Shown here in pieces: positions 51,201 through 62,159 of a stretch of DNA of 64,000 nt. The stretch covers positions 3,286,001-3,350,000 of the forward strand of contig NW_027192659.1 of the NCBI RefSeq assembly GCF_949987515.2. Direction: 5' to 3'. Position numbers and translations under genes: made by a program. The notes below the pieces were generated by a model. It worked only from the letters and a program-made list of their open reading frames with translations, was not told the DNA's origin and searched no databases. Numbering within the stretch: the first letter of the stretch is position 1; the number at the start of each line of letters is the position of its first letter. This DNA comes from Delphinus delphis. Taxonomy: Eukaryota > Chordata > Mammalia > Artiodactyla > Delphinidae.

Positions 51201-52210
51201 GACGGGTGAGGGTCAGGCTTCGGGGAAGTGTTAGGGTTAGGGTTCAGGCTAGGGTTAGGGTTAGGGGACGGGGACGGTTTAGGGTCCAGGGGAGGGTACG
51301 AAAATGCTTTAGGGGGAGCGTACGTGTGAGGGCGCGGGTTAGTGTTAGCGTACGGGTTAGGATTAGGGTACGGGTGAGGGTCAGGCTTCGTGGAAGGGTT
51401 AGGGTTAGGGTTCGGTCTAGGGTTAGGGGACGGGGACGGTTTAGGGTCCAGGGGAGGGTATGACAACGCTTTAGGGGGAGCGTTCGGGTGAGGGCGCGGG
51501 TTAGTGTTAGCGTACGGGTTAGGATTAGGGGACGAGTGAGGGTCAGGCTTCGGGGAAGGGTTAGGGTTAGGGTTCGGGCTAGGGTTAGGGTTAGGGGACG
51601 GGGACGGTTTAGGGTCCAGGGGAGGGTACGACAACGCTTTAGCGGGAGCATACGTGTGGGGGCGTGGGTTAGTGTTAGCGTACGGGTTAGGATTATGGGA
51701 CGGGTGAGGGTCAGGCTTCGGGGAAGGCTTAGGGTTAGGGTTCGGGCTAGGGTTAGGGTTAGGGGACGGGGACGGTTTAGGGTCCAGGGGAGGGTACGAC
51801 AACGCTTTAGGGGGAGCGTACGTGTGAGGGTGCGGGTTAGTGTTAGCGTACGGGTTAGGATTAGGGGACGGGTGAGGGTCAGGCTTCGGGGAAGGATTAG
51901 GGTTAGGGTTTGGGCTAGGGACAGGTTTAGGGGACGGGGACGGTTTAGGGTCCAGGGGAGGGTACGACAACGCTTTGGGGGAGCGTACGTGTGAGGGCGC
52001 GGGTTAGTGTTAGCGTACGGGTTAGGATTAGGGGACGGGTGAGGGTCAGGCTTCGGGGAAGCGTTAGGGTTAGGGTTCGGGCTAGGGTTAGGGTTAGGGG
52101 ACGGGGACGGTTTAAGGTTCAGGGGAGGGTACGACAACGCTTTAGGGGGAGCGTATGTGTGAGGGCGCGGGTTAGTGTTAGCGTACGTCTTACGATTAGG
52201 GGACGGGTGA
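48300..52210 (+). repeat. block shared with 6745-11330, lacking four monomers
   Basis: The offset to the partner is 41555 up to the unit start at 49943, then 40883 from the unit start at 50104. The difference is exactly 672 bp, four monomers. The junction unit is 161 bp, the size expected when a 167 bp unit is fused to a 162 bp class B unit. After about 51100 the offset is 40882, because of a one-base loss in GGGGACGGGACGG. The left 1.7 kb also matches 1-1475 at an offset of 48514. Confidence 0.88.
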
Positions 52211-54110
52211 GGGTCAGGCTTCGGGGAAGGGTTAGGGTTAGGGTTCGGGCTAGGGTTAGGGTTAGGGGACGGGGACGGTTTAGGGTCCAGGGGAGGGTAC
52301 GACAACGCTTTAGGGGGAACGTACGTGTGAGGGCGTGGGTTAGTGTTAGCGTACGAGTTAGGATTAGGGGACGGGTGAGGGTCAGGCGTCGGGGAAGGGT
52401 TAGGGTTAGGGTTCGTGCTAGGGTTAGGGTTAGGGGACGGAGATGGTTTAGGGTCCAGGGGAGGGTACGACAACGCTTTAGGGGGAGCGTACGTGTGAGG
52501 GCGCGGGTTAGTGTTAGCGTACGGTTTAGGATTAGGGGACGTGTGAGGGTCAGGCTTCGGGGAAGGATTAGGGTTAGGGTTTGGGCTAGGGATAGGTTTA
52601 GGGGACGGGGACGGTTTAGGGTCCAGGGGAGGGTACGACAACGCTTTATGGGGAGCGTAGGTGTGAGGGCGCGGGTTAGTGTTAGCGTACGGGTTAGGAT
52701 TAGGGGACGGGTGAGGGTCAGTCTTCGGGGAAGCGTTAGGGTTAGGGTTCGGGCTAGGGTTAGGGTTAGGGGATGGGAAGGTTTAGGGTCCAGGTGAGGG
52801 TACGACAACGCTTTAGGGGGAGCGTACGTGTGAGGGCTCGGGTTAGTGTTAGCGTACGGGATAGGATTTGGGGACGGGTGAGGGTCAGGCTTCGGGAAAG
52901 GGTTAGGGTTAGGGTTCGGGCTAGGGTTAGGGTTAGGGGACGGGGACGGTTTAGGGTCCAGGGGAGGGTACGACAACGCTTTAGGGGGAGCGTACGTGTG
53001 AGGGTGAAGGTTAGTGTTAGCGTACGGGTTAGGATTAGGGGACGGGTGAGGGTAAGGCTTCGGGGAAGGGTTAGGGTTAGGGTTCGTGCTAGGGTTAGGG
53101 TTAGGGGACGGGGACGGTTTAGGGTCCAGGGGAGGGTACGACAAAGCTTTAGGGGGAGCGTACGTGTAAGGGCACGGGATAGTGTTAGCGTACGTGTTAG
53201 GATTAGGGGACGGGTGAGGGTCAGGCTTCGGGGAAGGGTTAGGGTTAGGGTTCGGGCTAGGGTTAGGGTTAGGGGACGGGGACGGTTTAGGGTCCAGGAG
53301 AGTGTACGACAACGCTTTAGGGGGAACGTAGGTGTGAGGGCGCGGGTTATTTTTAGCGTACGGGTTAGGATTAGGGGACGGGTGAGGGTCAAGCTTCGGG
53401 GAAGGGTTAGGGTTAGGGTTCGTGCTAGGGTTAGGTTTAGGAGACGGGGACGGTTTAGGGTCCAGGGGAGGGTACGACAACACTTTAGGGGTAGCGTAGG
53501 TGTGAGGGCGCGGGTTAGTGTTAGCGTACGGGTTAGGATTAGGGGACGAGTGAGGGTCAGGCTTCGGGGAAGGTTTAGGGTTAGGGTTCGGGCTAGGGTT
53601 AGGGTTAGGGGACGGGGACGGTTTAGGGTCCAGTTGAGGGTACGACAACGCTTTAGGGGGAGCGTAGGTGTGAGGGCGCGGGATAGTGTTAGCGTACGGG
53701 TTAGGATTAGGGGACAGGTGAGGGTCAGGCTTCGGGGAAGGGTTAGGGTTAGGGTTCGGGCTAGGGTTAGGGTTAGGGGACGGGGACGGTTTAGGGTCCA
53801 TGGGAGGGTACGACAACGCTTTAGGGGGAACGTACGTGTGAGGGCGTGGGTTAGTGTTAGCGTATGGGTTAGGATTAGGGGACGGGTGAGTGTCAGGCTT
53901 CGGGGAAGGCTTAGGGTTAGGGTTCGGGCTAGTGTTAGGGTTAGGGGACGGGGACGGTTTAGGGTCCAGGTGAGGGTACGACAACGATTTAGGGGAGCGT
54001 ACATGTGAGGGCGCGGGTTAGTGTTAGCGTACGGGTTAGGATTAGGGGACGGGTGAGGGTCAGGCTTCGGGGAGGGGTTAGGGTTAGGGTTCGGGCTCGG
54101 GTTAGTGTTA
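52210..54110 (+). repeat. block shared with 3550-5560
   Basis: The offset is 48680 left of the 96 bp unit at 3936 and 48584 right of it; the step equals the 96 bp unit missing here. A further copy lies at about 43500-45000 (offsets 39979 and 39883). All carry the GGGATGGGAAGG one-base-short unit followed by the GGATTTGGGGACGGG monomer. Confidence 0.85.
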
Positions 54111-54124
54111 GGTGACGGGGACGG

Positions 54125-55815
54125 TTTAGGGTCCAGGGGAGGGTACGAAAATGCTTTAGGGGGAGCGTACGTGTGAGGGCGCGGGTTAGTGTTAGCGTAC
54201 GGGTTAGGATTAGGGTACGGGTGAGGGTCAGGCTTCGTGGAAGGGTTAGGGTTAGGGTTCGGTCTAGGGTTAGGGGACGGGGACGGTTTAGGGTCCAGGG
54301 GAGGGTATGACAACGCTTTAGGGGGAGTGTACGTGTGAGGGCGCGGGTTAGTGTTAGCGTACGGGTTAGGATTAGGGGACGAGTGAGGGTCAGGCTTCGG
54401 GGAAGGGTTAGGGTTAGGGTTCGGGCTAGGGTTAGGGTTAGGGGACGGGGACGGTTTAGGGTCCAGGGGAGGGTACGACAACGCTTTAGGGGGAGCATAC
54501 GTGTGGGGGCGTGGGTTAGTGTTAGCGTACGGGTTAGGATTATGGGACGGGTGAGGGTCAGGCTTCGGGGAAGGCTTAGGGTTAGGGTTCGGGCTAGGGT
54601 TAGGGTTAGGGGACGGGGACGGTTTAGGGTCCAGGGGAGGGTACGACAACGCTTTAGGGGGAGCGTACGTGTGAGGGGGCGGGTTAGTGTTAGCGTACGG
54701 GTTAGGATTAGGGGACGGGTGAGGGTCAGGCTTCGGGGAAGGATTAGGGTTAGGGTTTGGGCTAGGGACAGGTTTAGGGGACGGGGACGGTTTAGGGTCC
54801 AGGGGAGGGTACGACAACGCTTTAGGGGGAGCGTACGTGTGAGGGCGCGGGTTAGTGTTAGCGTACGGGTTAGGATTAGGGGACGGGTGAGGGTCAGGCT
54901 TCGGGGAAGCGTTAGGGTTAGGGTTCGGGCTAGGGTTAGGGTTAGGGGACGGGGACGGTTTAAGGTTCAGGGGAGGGTACGACAACGCTTTAGGGGGAGC
55001 GTACGTGTGAGGGCGCGGGTTAGTGTTAGCGTACGTCTTAGGATTAGGGGACGGGTGAGGGTCAGGCTTCGGGGAAGGCTTAGGGTTAGGGTTCGGGCTA
55101 GGGTTAGGGTTAGGGGACAGGGACGGTTTAGGGTTCAGGGGAGGGTACGACCATGCTTTAGGGGGAGCGTACGTGTGAGGGCGCGGGTTAGGGTTAGCGT
55201 ACGGGTTAGGATTAGGGGACGGGTGAGGGTCAGGCTTCGGGGAAGGGTTAGGGTTAGGGTTCGGGCTAGGGTTAGTGTTAGGGGACTGGGAAAGTTTAGG
55301 GTCCAGGGGAGGGTATGACAACGCTTTAGGGGGAGCGTACGTGTGAGGGCGCGGGTTAGTGTTAGCGTACGGGTTAGGATTAGGGGACGGGTGAGGGTCA
55401 GGCTTCGGGGAAGGGTTAGGGTTAGGGTTCGGGCTAGGGTTAGGGTTAGGGGACGGGGACGGTTTAGGGTCCAGGGGAGGGTACGACAACGCTTTAGGGG
55501 GAACGTACGTGTGAGGGCGTGGGTTAGTGTTAGCGTACGGGTTAGGATTAGGGGACGGGTGAGGGTCAGGCGTCGGGGAAGGGTTAGGGTTAGGGTTCGT
55601 GCTAGGGTTAGGGTTAGGGGACGGAGATGGTTTAGGGTCCAGGGGAGGGTACGACAACGCTTTAGAGGGAGTGTACGTGTGAGGGCGCGGGTTAGTGTTA
55701 GCGTACGGTTTAGGATTAGGGGACGTGTGAGGGTCAGGCTTCGGGGAAGGATTAGGGTTAGGGTTTGGGCTAGGGATAGGTTTAGGGGACGGGGACGGTT
55801 TAGGGTCCAGGGGAG
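54125..55815 (+). repeat. 1.7 kb duplicated block, partner of 42240-43930
   Basis: The offset is 11885, with the same order of diagnostic monomers. On its left it is fused, at about 54110-54125, to a segment homologous to about 3550-5560. Confidence 0.82.
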
Positions 55816-56825
55816 GGTACGACAACGCTTTAGGGGGAGCGTACCTGTGAGGGCGCGGGTTAGTGTTAGCGTACGGGTTAGGATTATGGGACGGGTGAGG
55901 GTCAGGCTTCGGGGAAGGCTTAGGGTTAGGGTTCGGGCTAGGGTTAGGGTTAGGGGACGGGGACGGTTTAGGGTCCAGGGGAGGGTACGACAACGCTTTT
56001 GGGCGAGCGTACGTGTGAGGGTGTGGGTTAGTGTTAGCGTACGGGTTAGGATTAGGGGACGGGTGAGGGTCAGGCTTCGGGGTAGGATTAGGGTTAGGGT
56101 TTGGGCTAGGGATAGGTTTAGGGGACGGGGACGGTTTAGGGTCCAGGGGAGGGTACGACAACGCTTTAGGGGGAGGGTACGTGTGAGGGCGCGGGTTAGT
56201 GTTAGCGTACGTGTTAGGATTAGGGGACGGGTGAGGGTCAGGCTTCGGGGAAGGCTTAGGGTTAGGGTTCGGGCTAGGGTTAGGGTTAGGGGACGGGGAC
56301 GGTTTAGGGTTCAGGGGAGGGTACGACCATGCTTTATGGGGAGCGTACGTGTGAGGGCGCGGGTTAGGGTTAGCGTACGGGTTAGGATTAGGGGACGGGT
56401 GAGGGTCAGGCTTCGGGGAAGGGTTAGGGTTAGGGTTCGGGCTAGGGTTAGGGTTAGGGGACGGGGACGGTTTAGGGTCCAGGGGAGGGTACGACAACGC
56501 CTAGGGGGAGGGTACGTGTTTGGGCGCGGGTTAGTGTTAGCGTACGGGTTAGGATTAGGGGACGGGTGAGGGTCAGGCTTCGGGGAAGCGTTAGGGTTAG
56601 GGTTCGTGCTAGGGTTAGGGTTAGATGACGGGGACGGTTTAGGGTCCAGGGGAGGGTACGACAATGCTTTAGGGGGAGCGTACGTGTGAGGGCGCGGGTT
56701 AGTGTTAGAGTACGGGTTAGGATTAGGGGACGGGTGAGGGTCAGGCTTCGAGGAAGGGTTAGGGTTAGGGTTCGGGCTAGGGTTAGGGTTAGGGGACGGG
56801 GACGGTTTAGGGTCCAGGGGAGGGT
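55800..56825 (+). repeat. 1.0 kb duplicated block (partner 59630-60650)
   Basis: It aligns at an offset of 3826. The clearest marker is a unit with CAACGCCTAGGGGG and then GTGTTTGGGCGC (CTAG at 56501 and 60327), which I saw nowhere else. Confidence 0.85.
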
Positions 56826-57164
56826 ACGCCAACGCTTTAGGGGGAGCGTACGTGTGAGGGCGCTATTAGTGTTAGCGTACGGGATAGGATTAGGGGACGG
56901 GTGAGGGTCAGGCTTCGGGGAATTTTTAGGGTTAGGGTTCGGGCTAGGGTTAGGGTTAGGGGACGGGGATGGTTTAGGGTCCAGGGGAGGGTACGACAAC
57001 GCTTTAGGGGGAGCGTACATGTGAGGGCGCGGGTTAGTGTTAGCGTATGGGTTAGGATTAGGGGACGGGTGAGGGTCAGGCTTCGGGGAAGTGTTAGGGT
57101 TAGGGTTCGGGCTAGGGTTAGGGTTAGGAGACGGGGCCGGTTTAGGTTCCAGGGGAGGGTACGA

Positions 57165-58490
57165 CAACGCTTCAGGGGGAGCGTACGTGTGAGGGCGCGG
57201 GTTAGTGATAGCGTACGGGTTAGGATTAGGGGACGGGTGAGGGTCAGGCTTCGGGGAAGGGTTAGGGTTAGGGTTCGGGCTAGGGTTAGGGTTAGGAGAC
57301 GGGACCGGTTTAGGTTCCAGGGGAGGGTACGACAACGCTTTAGGGGGAGCGTAGGTGTGAGGGCGCGGGTTAGTGTTAGCGTACGGGTTAGGATTAGGGG
57401 ACATGTGGGGGTCAGGCTTCGGGGAAGGGTTAGGGTTAGGGTTCGGTCTAGGGTTAGGGTTAGGGGAAGGGGACGGTTTAGGGTCCAGGGGAGGGTACGA
57501 CAACGCTTTAGGGGGACCGTATGTGTGAGGGCATGAGTTAGTGTTAGTGTACGGGTTAGGATTAGGGGACGGGTGAGGGTCAGGCTCTGGGGAAGTGTTA
57601 GGGTTAGGGTTCGGGCTAGGGTTAGGGTTAGGGGACGGGGACGGTTTAGGGTCCAGGGGAGGGTACGACAACGCTTTAGGGGGAGCGTACGTGTGAGGGC
57701 GCGGGTTAGTGTTAGCGTACGGGTTAGGATTAGGGGACGGGTGAGGGTCAGGTTTCGGGGAAGGGTTAGGGTTTGGGCTATGGTTAGGGATAGGGGACGG
57801 GGACGGTTTAGGGTCCAGGGGAGGGTACGACAACGCTTTTGGGGGAGCGTACGTGTGAGGGTGCGGGTTAGTGTTAGCGTACGGTTTAGGATTGGCGAAC
57901 GGGTGAGGGTCAGGCTTCGGGGAAGGTTTAGGGTTAGGGTTCGGGCTAGGGTAAGGGTTAGGGGACGGGGACGGTTTAGGGTGCAGGGGAGGGTACGACA
58001 ACGCTTTAGGGGGAGCATACGTGTGAGGGCGCGGGTTAGTGTTAGCGTACGGGTTAGGATTAGGGGACGGGTGAGGGTCAGGTTTCGGGGAAGGGTTAGG
58101 GTTTGGGCTATGGTTAGGGATAGGGGACGGGGACGGTTTAGGGTCCAGGGGAGGGTACGATGACGCTTTAGGGGGAGGGTACGTGTGAGGGCGCGGGTTA
58201 GTGTTAGCGTACGGGTTAGGATTAGGGGACGGGTGAGGGTCAGGCTTCGGGGAAGGGTTAGGGTTAGGGTTCGGTCTAGGGTTAGGGTTAGGGGACTGGG
58301 ACAGTTTAGGGTCCAGGGGAGGGTATGACAACGCTTTAGGGGGAGCGTACGTGTGAGGGCGCGGGTTAGTGTTAGCGTACGGGTTAGGATTAGGGGACGG
58401 GTGAGGGTCAGGCTTCGGGGAAGTGTTAGGGTTAGGGGACGGGGACGGTTTAGGGTCCAGGGGAGGGTACGACAACGCTTTAGGGGGAAC
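57165..58490 (+). repeat. right-end duplicated block, copy 1
   Basis: It aligns with 62160-64000 at an offset of 4995 (markers CTTCAGGGGG at 57170/62165 and ATTGGCGAACGG at 57891/62886). The offset becomes 5499 from the GATGACGC unit at 58160. The step of 504 bp is three monomers gained in the partner. Confidence 0.86.
58306..58449 (+). repeat. 144 bp monomer (4 hexamers missing)
   Basis: Unit starts at 58306 and 58450 are 144 bp apart. One of the two internal 24 bp subrepeats (hexamers 19-22 or 23-26) is lost, leaving TTCGGG, GAAGTG, TTAGGG, TTAGGG and then GACGGG. The same variant recurs at 63805-63948 inside a duplicated block, so the two share descent. Confidence 0.92.
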
Positions 58491-59629
58491 GTACGTGTGA
58501 GGGCGTGGGTTAGTGTTAGCGTATGGGTTAGGATTAGGGGACGGGTGACGGTCAGGCGTCGGGGAAGGGTTAGGGTTAGGGTTCGTGCTAGGGTTAGGGT
58601 TAGGGGACGGAGATGGTTTAGGGTCCAGGGTAGGGTACGACAACGCTTTAGGGGGAGCGTACGTGTGAGGGCGCGGGTTAGAGTTAGCGTACGGGTTAGG
58701 ATTAGGGGACGGGTGAGGGTCAGGCTTCGGGGAACGGTTAGGGTTAGGGTTCGGGCTAGGGTTAGGGTTAGGGGACGGGGACGGTTTAGGGTCCAGGTGA
58801 GGGTACGACAACGCTTTAGGGGGAGCGTACGTGTGAGGGCGCGGGTTAGAGTTAGCGTACGGGTTAGGATTACGGGACGGATGAGGGTCAGGCTTCGGGG
58901 AAGGTTTAGGGTTAGGGTTCGGGCTAGGGTAAGGGTTAGGGGACGGGGACGGTTTAGGGTGCAGGGGAGGGTACGACAACGCTTTAGGGGGAGCGTAAGG
59001 GTGAGGGCGCCGGTTAGTGTTAGCGTACGGGTTAGGATTTGGGGACGGGTGAGGGTCAGACTTCGGGGAAGGGTTAGGGTTAGTGTTCGGGCTAGGGTTA
59101 GGGTTAGGTGACGGGGACGGTTTAGGGTCCAGGCGAGGGTACGACAACGCTTTAGGGGGAGCGTACGTGTGAGGGCGTGGATTAGTGTTAGCGTACGGGT
59201 TAAGATTAGGGGACGGGTGAGGGTCAGGCTTTGGGGAAGTGTTTGGGTTAGGGTTCGGGCTAGGGATAGGATTAGGTGACGGGGACGGTTTAGGGTCCAG
59301 GGGAGGGTACGACAACGCTTTAGGGGGAGCATACGTGTGAGGGCACGGATTAGTGTTAGCGTACGGGTTAGGATTAGGGGACGGGTGAGGGTCAGGCTTC
59401 GGGGAAGATTTAGGGTTAGGGTTCGGGCTAGGGTTAGGGTTAGGGGACGGGGACGGTTTAGGGTCCAGGCGAGGGTACGACAACGCTTTAGGGGGAGCGT
59501 ACGTGTGAGGGCGCGGGTTAGTGTTAGCGTACGGGTTAGGATTAGGGGACGAGTGAGGGTCAGGCTTCGGGGAAGGGTCAGGGTTAGGGTTCGGGCTAGC
59601 GTTAGGGTTAGGGGACGGGGACGGTTTAG

Positions 59630-60650
59630 GGTCCAGGGGAGGGTACGACAATGCTTTAGGGGGAGCGTACCTGTGAGGGCGCGGGTTAGTGTTAGCGTAC
59701 GGGTTAGGATTATGGGACGGGTGAGGGTCAGGCTTCGGGGAAGGCTTAGGGTTAGGGTTCGGGCTAGGGTTAGGGTTAGGGGACGGGGACGGTTTAGGGT
59801 CCAGGGGAGGGTACGACAACGCTTTTGGGCGAGCGTACGTGTGAGGGTGTGGGTTAGTGTTAGCGTACGGGTTAGGATTAGGGGACGGGTGAGGGTCAGG
59901 CTTCGGGGTAGGATTAGGGTTAGGGTTTGGGCTAGGGATAGGTTTAGGGGACGGGGACGGTTTAGGGTCCAGGGGAGGGTACGACAACGCTTTAGGGGGA
60001 GGGTACGTGTGAGGGCGCGGGTTAGTGTTAGCGTACGTGTTAGGATTAGGGGACGGGTGAGGGTCAGGCTTCGGGGAAGGCTTAGGGTTAGGGTTCGGGC
60101 TAGGGTTAGGGTTAGGGGACGGGGACGGTTTAGGGTTCAGGGGAGGGTACGACCATGCTTTAGGGGGAGCGTACGTGTGAGGGCGCGGGTTAGGGTTAGC
60201 GTACGGTTTAGGATTAGGGGACGGGTGAGGGTCAGGCTTCGGGGAAGGGTTAGGGTTAGGGTTCGGGCTAGGGTTAGGGTTAGGGGACGGGGACGGTTTA
60301 GGGTCCAGGGGAGGGTACGACAACGCCTAGGGGGAGGGTACGTGTTTGGGCGCGGGTTAGTGTTAGCGTACGGGTTAGGATTAGGGGACGGGTGAGGGTC
60401 AGGCTTCGGGGAAGCGTTAGGGTTAGGGTTCGTGCTAGGGTTAGGGTTAGATGACGGGGACGGTTTAGGGTCCAGGGGAGGGTACGACAATGCTTTAGGG
60501 GGAGCGTACGTGTGAGGGCGCGGGTTAGTGTTAGAGTACGGGTTAGGATTAGGGGACGGGTGAGGGTCAGGCTTCGAGGAAGGGTTAGGGTTAGGGTTCG
60601 GGCTAGGGTTAGGGTTAGGGGACGGGGACGGTTTAGGGTCCAGGGGAGGG
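59630..60650 (+). repeat. 1.0 kb duplicated block, partner of 55800-56825
   Basis: It shares the CGCCTAGGGGG and GTGTTTGGG marker unit and the preceding CTTTTGGGCGAG unit at a constant offset of 3826. Confidence 0.85.
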
Positions 60651-62159
60651 TACGACGACGCTTTAGGGGGAGGGTACGTGTTAGGGAGCGGGTTAGTGTT
60701 AGCGTACTGGTTAGGATTAGGGGACGGTTGAGGGTCAGGCTTCGGGGAAGGGTTAGGGTTAGGGTTCGGGCTAGGGTTAGGGTTAGGGGACTGGGACAGT
60801 TTAGGGTCCAGGGGAGGGTATGACAACGCTTTAGGGGGAGCGTACGTGTGAGGGCGCGGGTTGGTGTTAGCGCACGTGTTAGGATTAGGGGACGGGTGAC
60901 GGTCAGGCTTCGGGGAATGGTTAGGGTTAGGGTTCGGGCTAGGGTTAGGGTTAGGGGACGGGGACGGTTTAGGGTCCAGGGGAGGGTACGACAACGCTTC
61001 AGGGGGAACGTACGTGTGAGGGCGTGGGTTAGTGTTAGCGTATGGGTTAGGATTAGGGGACGGGTGACGGTCAGGCGTCGGGGAAGCGTTAGGGTTAGGG
61101 TTCGTGCTAGGGTTAGGGTTAGGGGACGGAGATGGTTTAGGGTCCAGGGGAGGGTACGACAACGCTTTAGGGGGAGCGTACGTGAGAGGGCGCGGGTTAG
61201 AGTTAGCGTACGGGTTAGGATTACGGGACGGGTGAGGGTCAGGCTTCGGGGAAGGGTTAGGGTTAGGGTTCGGGCTAGGGTTAGGGTTAGGGGACGGGGA
61301 AGGTTTAGGGTCCAGGTGAGGGCACGACAACGCTTTAGGGGGAGCGTACGTGTGAGGGCGCGGGTTAGTGTTAGCGTACGGGTTAGGATTAGGGGACGGG
61401 TGAGGGTCATGCTTCGGGGAAGCGTTAGGGTTTGGGCTAGGTTTAGGGTTAGGGGACGGGGACGGTTTAGGTTCCAGGGGAGGGTACGACAACGCTTTAG
61501 GGGGAGTGTAGGTGTGAGGGATCGGGTTAGTGTTAGCGTACGGGTTAGGATTAGGGGACGGGTGAGGGTCAGGCTTCGGGGAAGAGCTAGGGTTAGGGTT
61601 CGGGCTAGGGTTAGGGTTAGGGGACGGGGACGGTTTAGGGTCCAGGGGAGGGTACGACAACGCTTTAGGGGAGCGTACGTGTGAGGGCGCGGGTTAGTGT
61701 TAGCGTACGTGTTAGGATTAGGGGACGGGTGAGAGTCAGGCTCTGGGGAAGTGTTACGGTTAGGGTTCGGCTAGGGTTAGGGTTAGGGGATGGGGACGGT
61801 TTAGGGTCCAGGTGTGGGTACGACAACGCTTTAGGGGGAGCATACGTTTGAGGGCGAGGGTTAGTGTTAGCGTACGGGTTAGGATTAGGGGACGGGTGAG
61901 GGTCAGGCTTCGGGGAAGGGTTAGGGTTAGGGTTCTGGCTAGGGTTAGGGTTAGGTGACGGGGACTGTTTAGGGTCCAGGGGAGGGTACGACAACGCTTT
62001 AGGGGGAGCGTACGTGTGAGGGCGTGGGTTAGTGTTAGCGTACGGGTTAGGATTAGGGGACGGGTGAGGGTCAGGCTTCGGGGAAGGGTTAGGGTTAGGG
62101 TTCGTGCTAGGGTTATGGTTAGGGGACGGGGACGGTTTAGGGTCCAGGGTAGGGTACGA

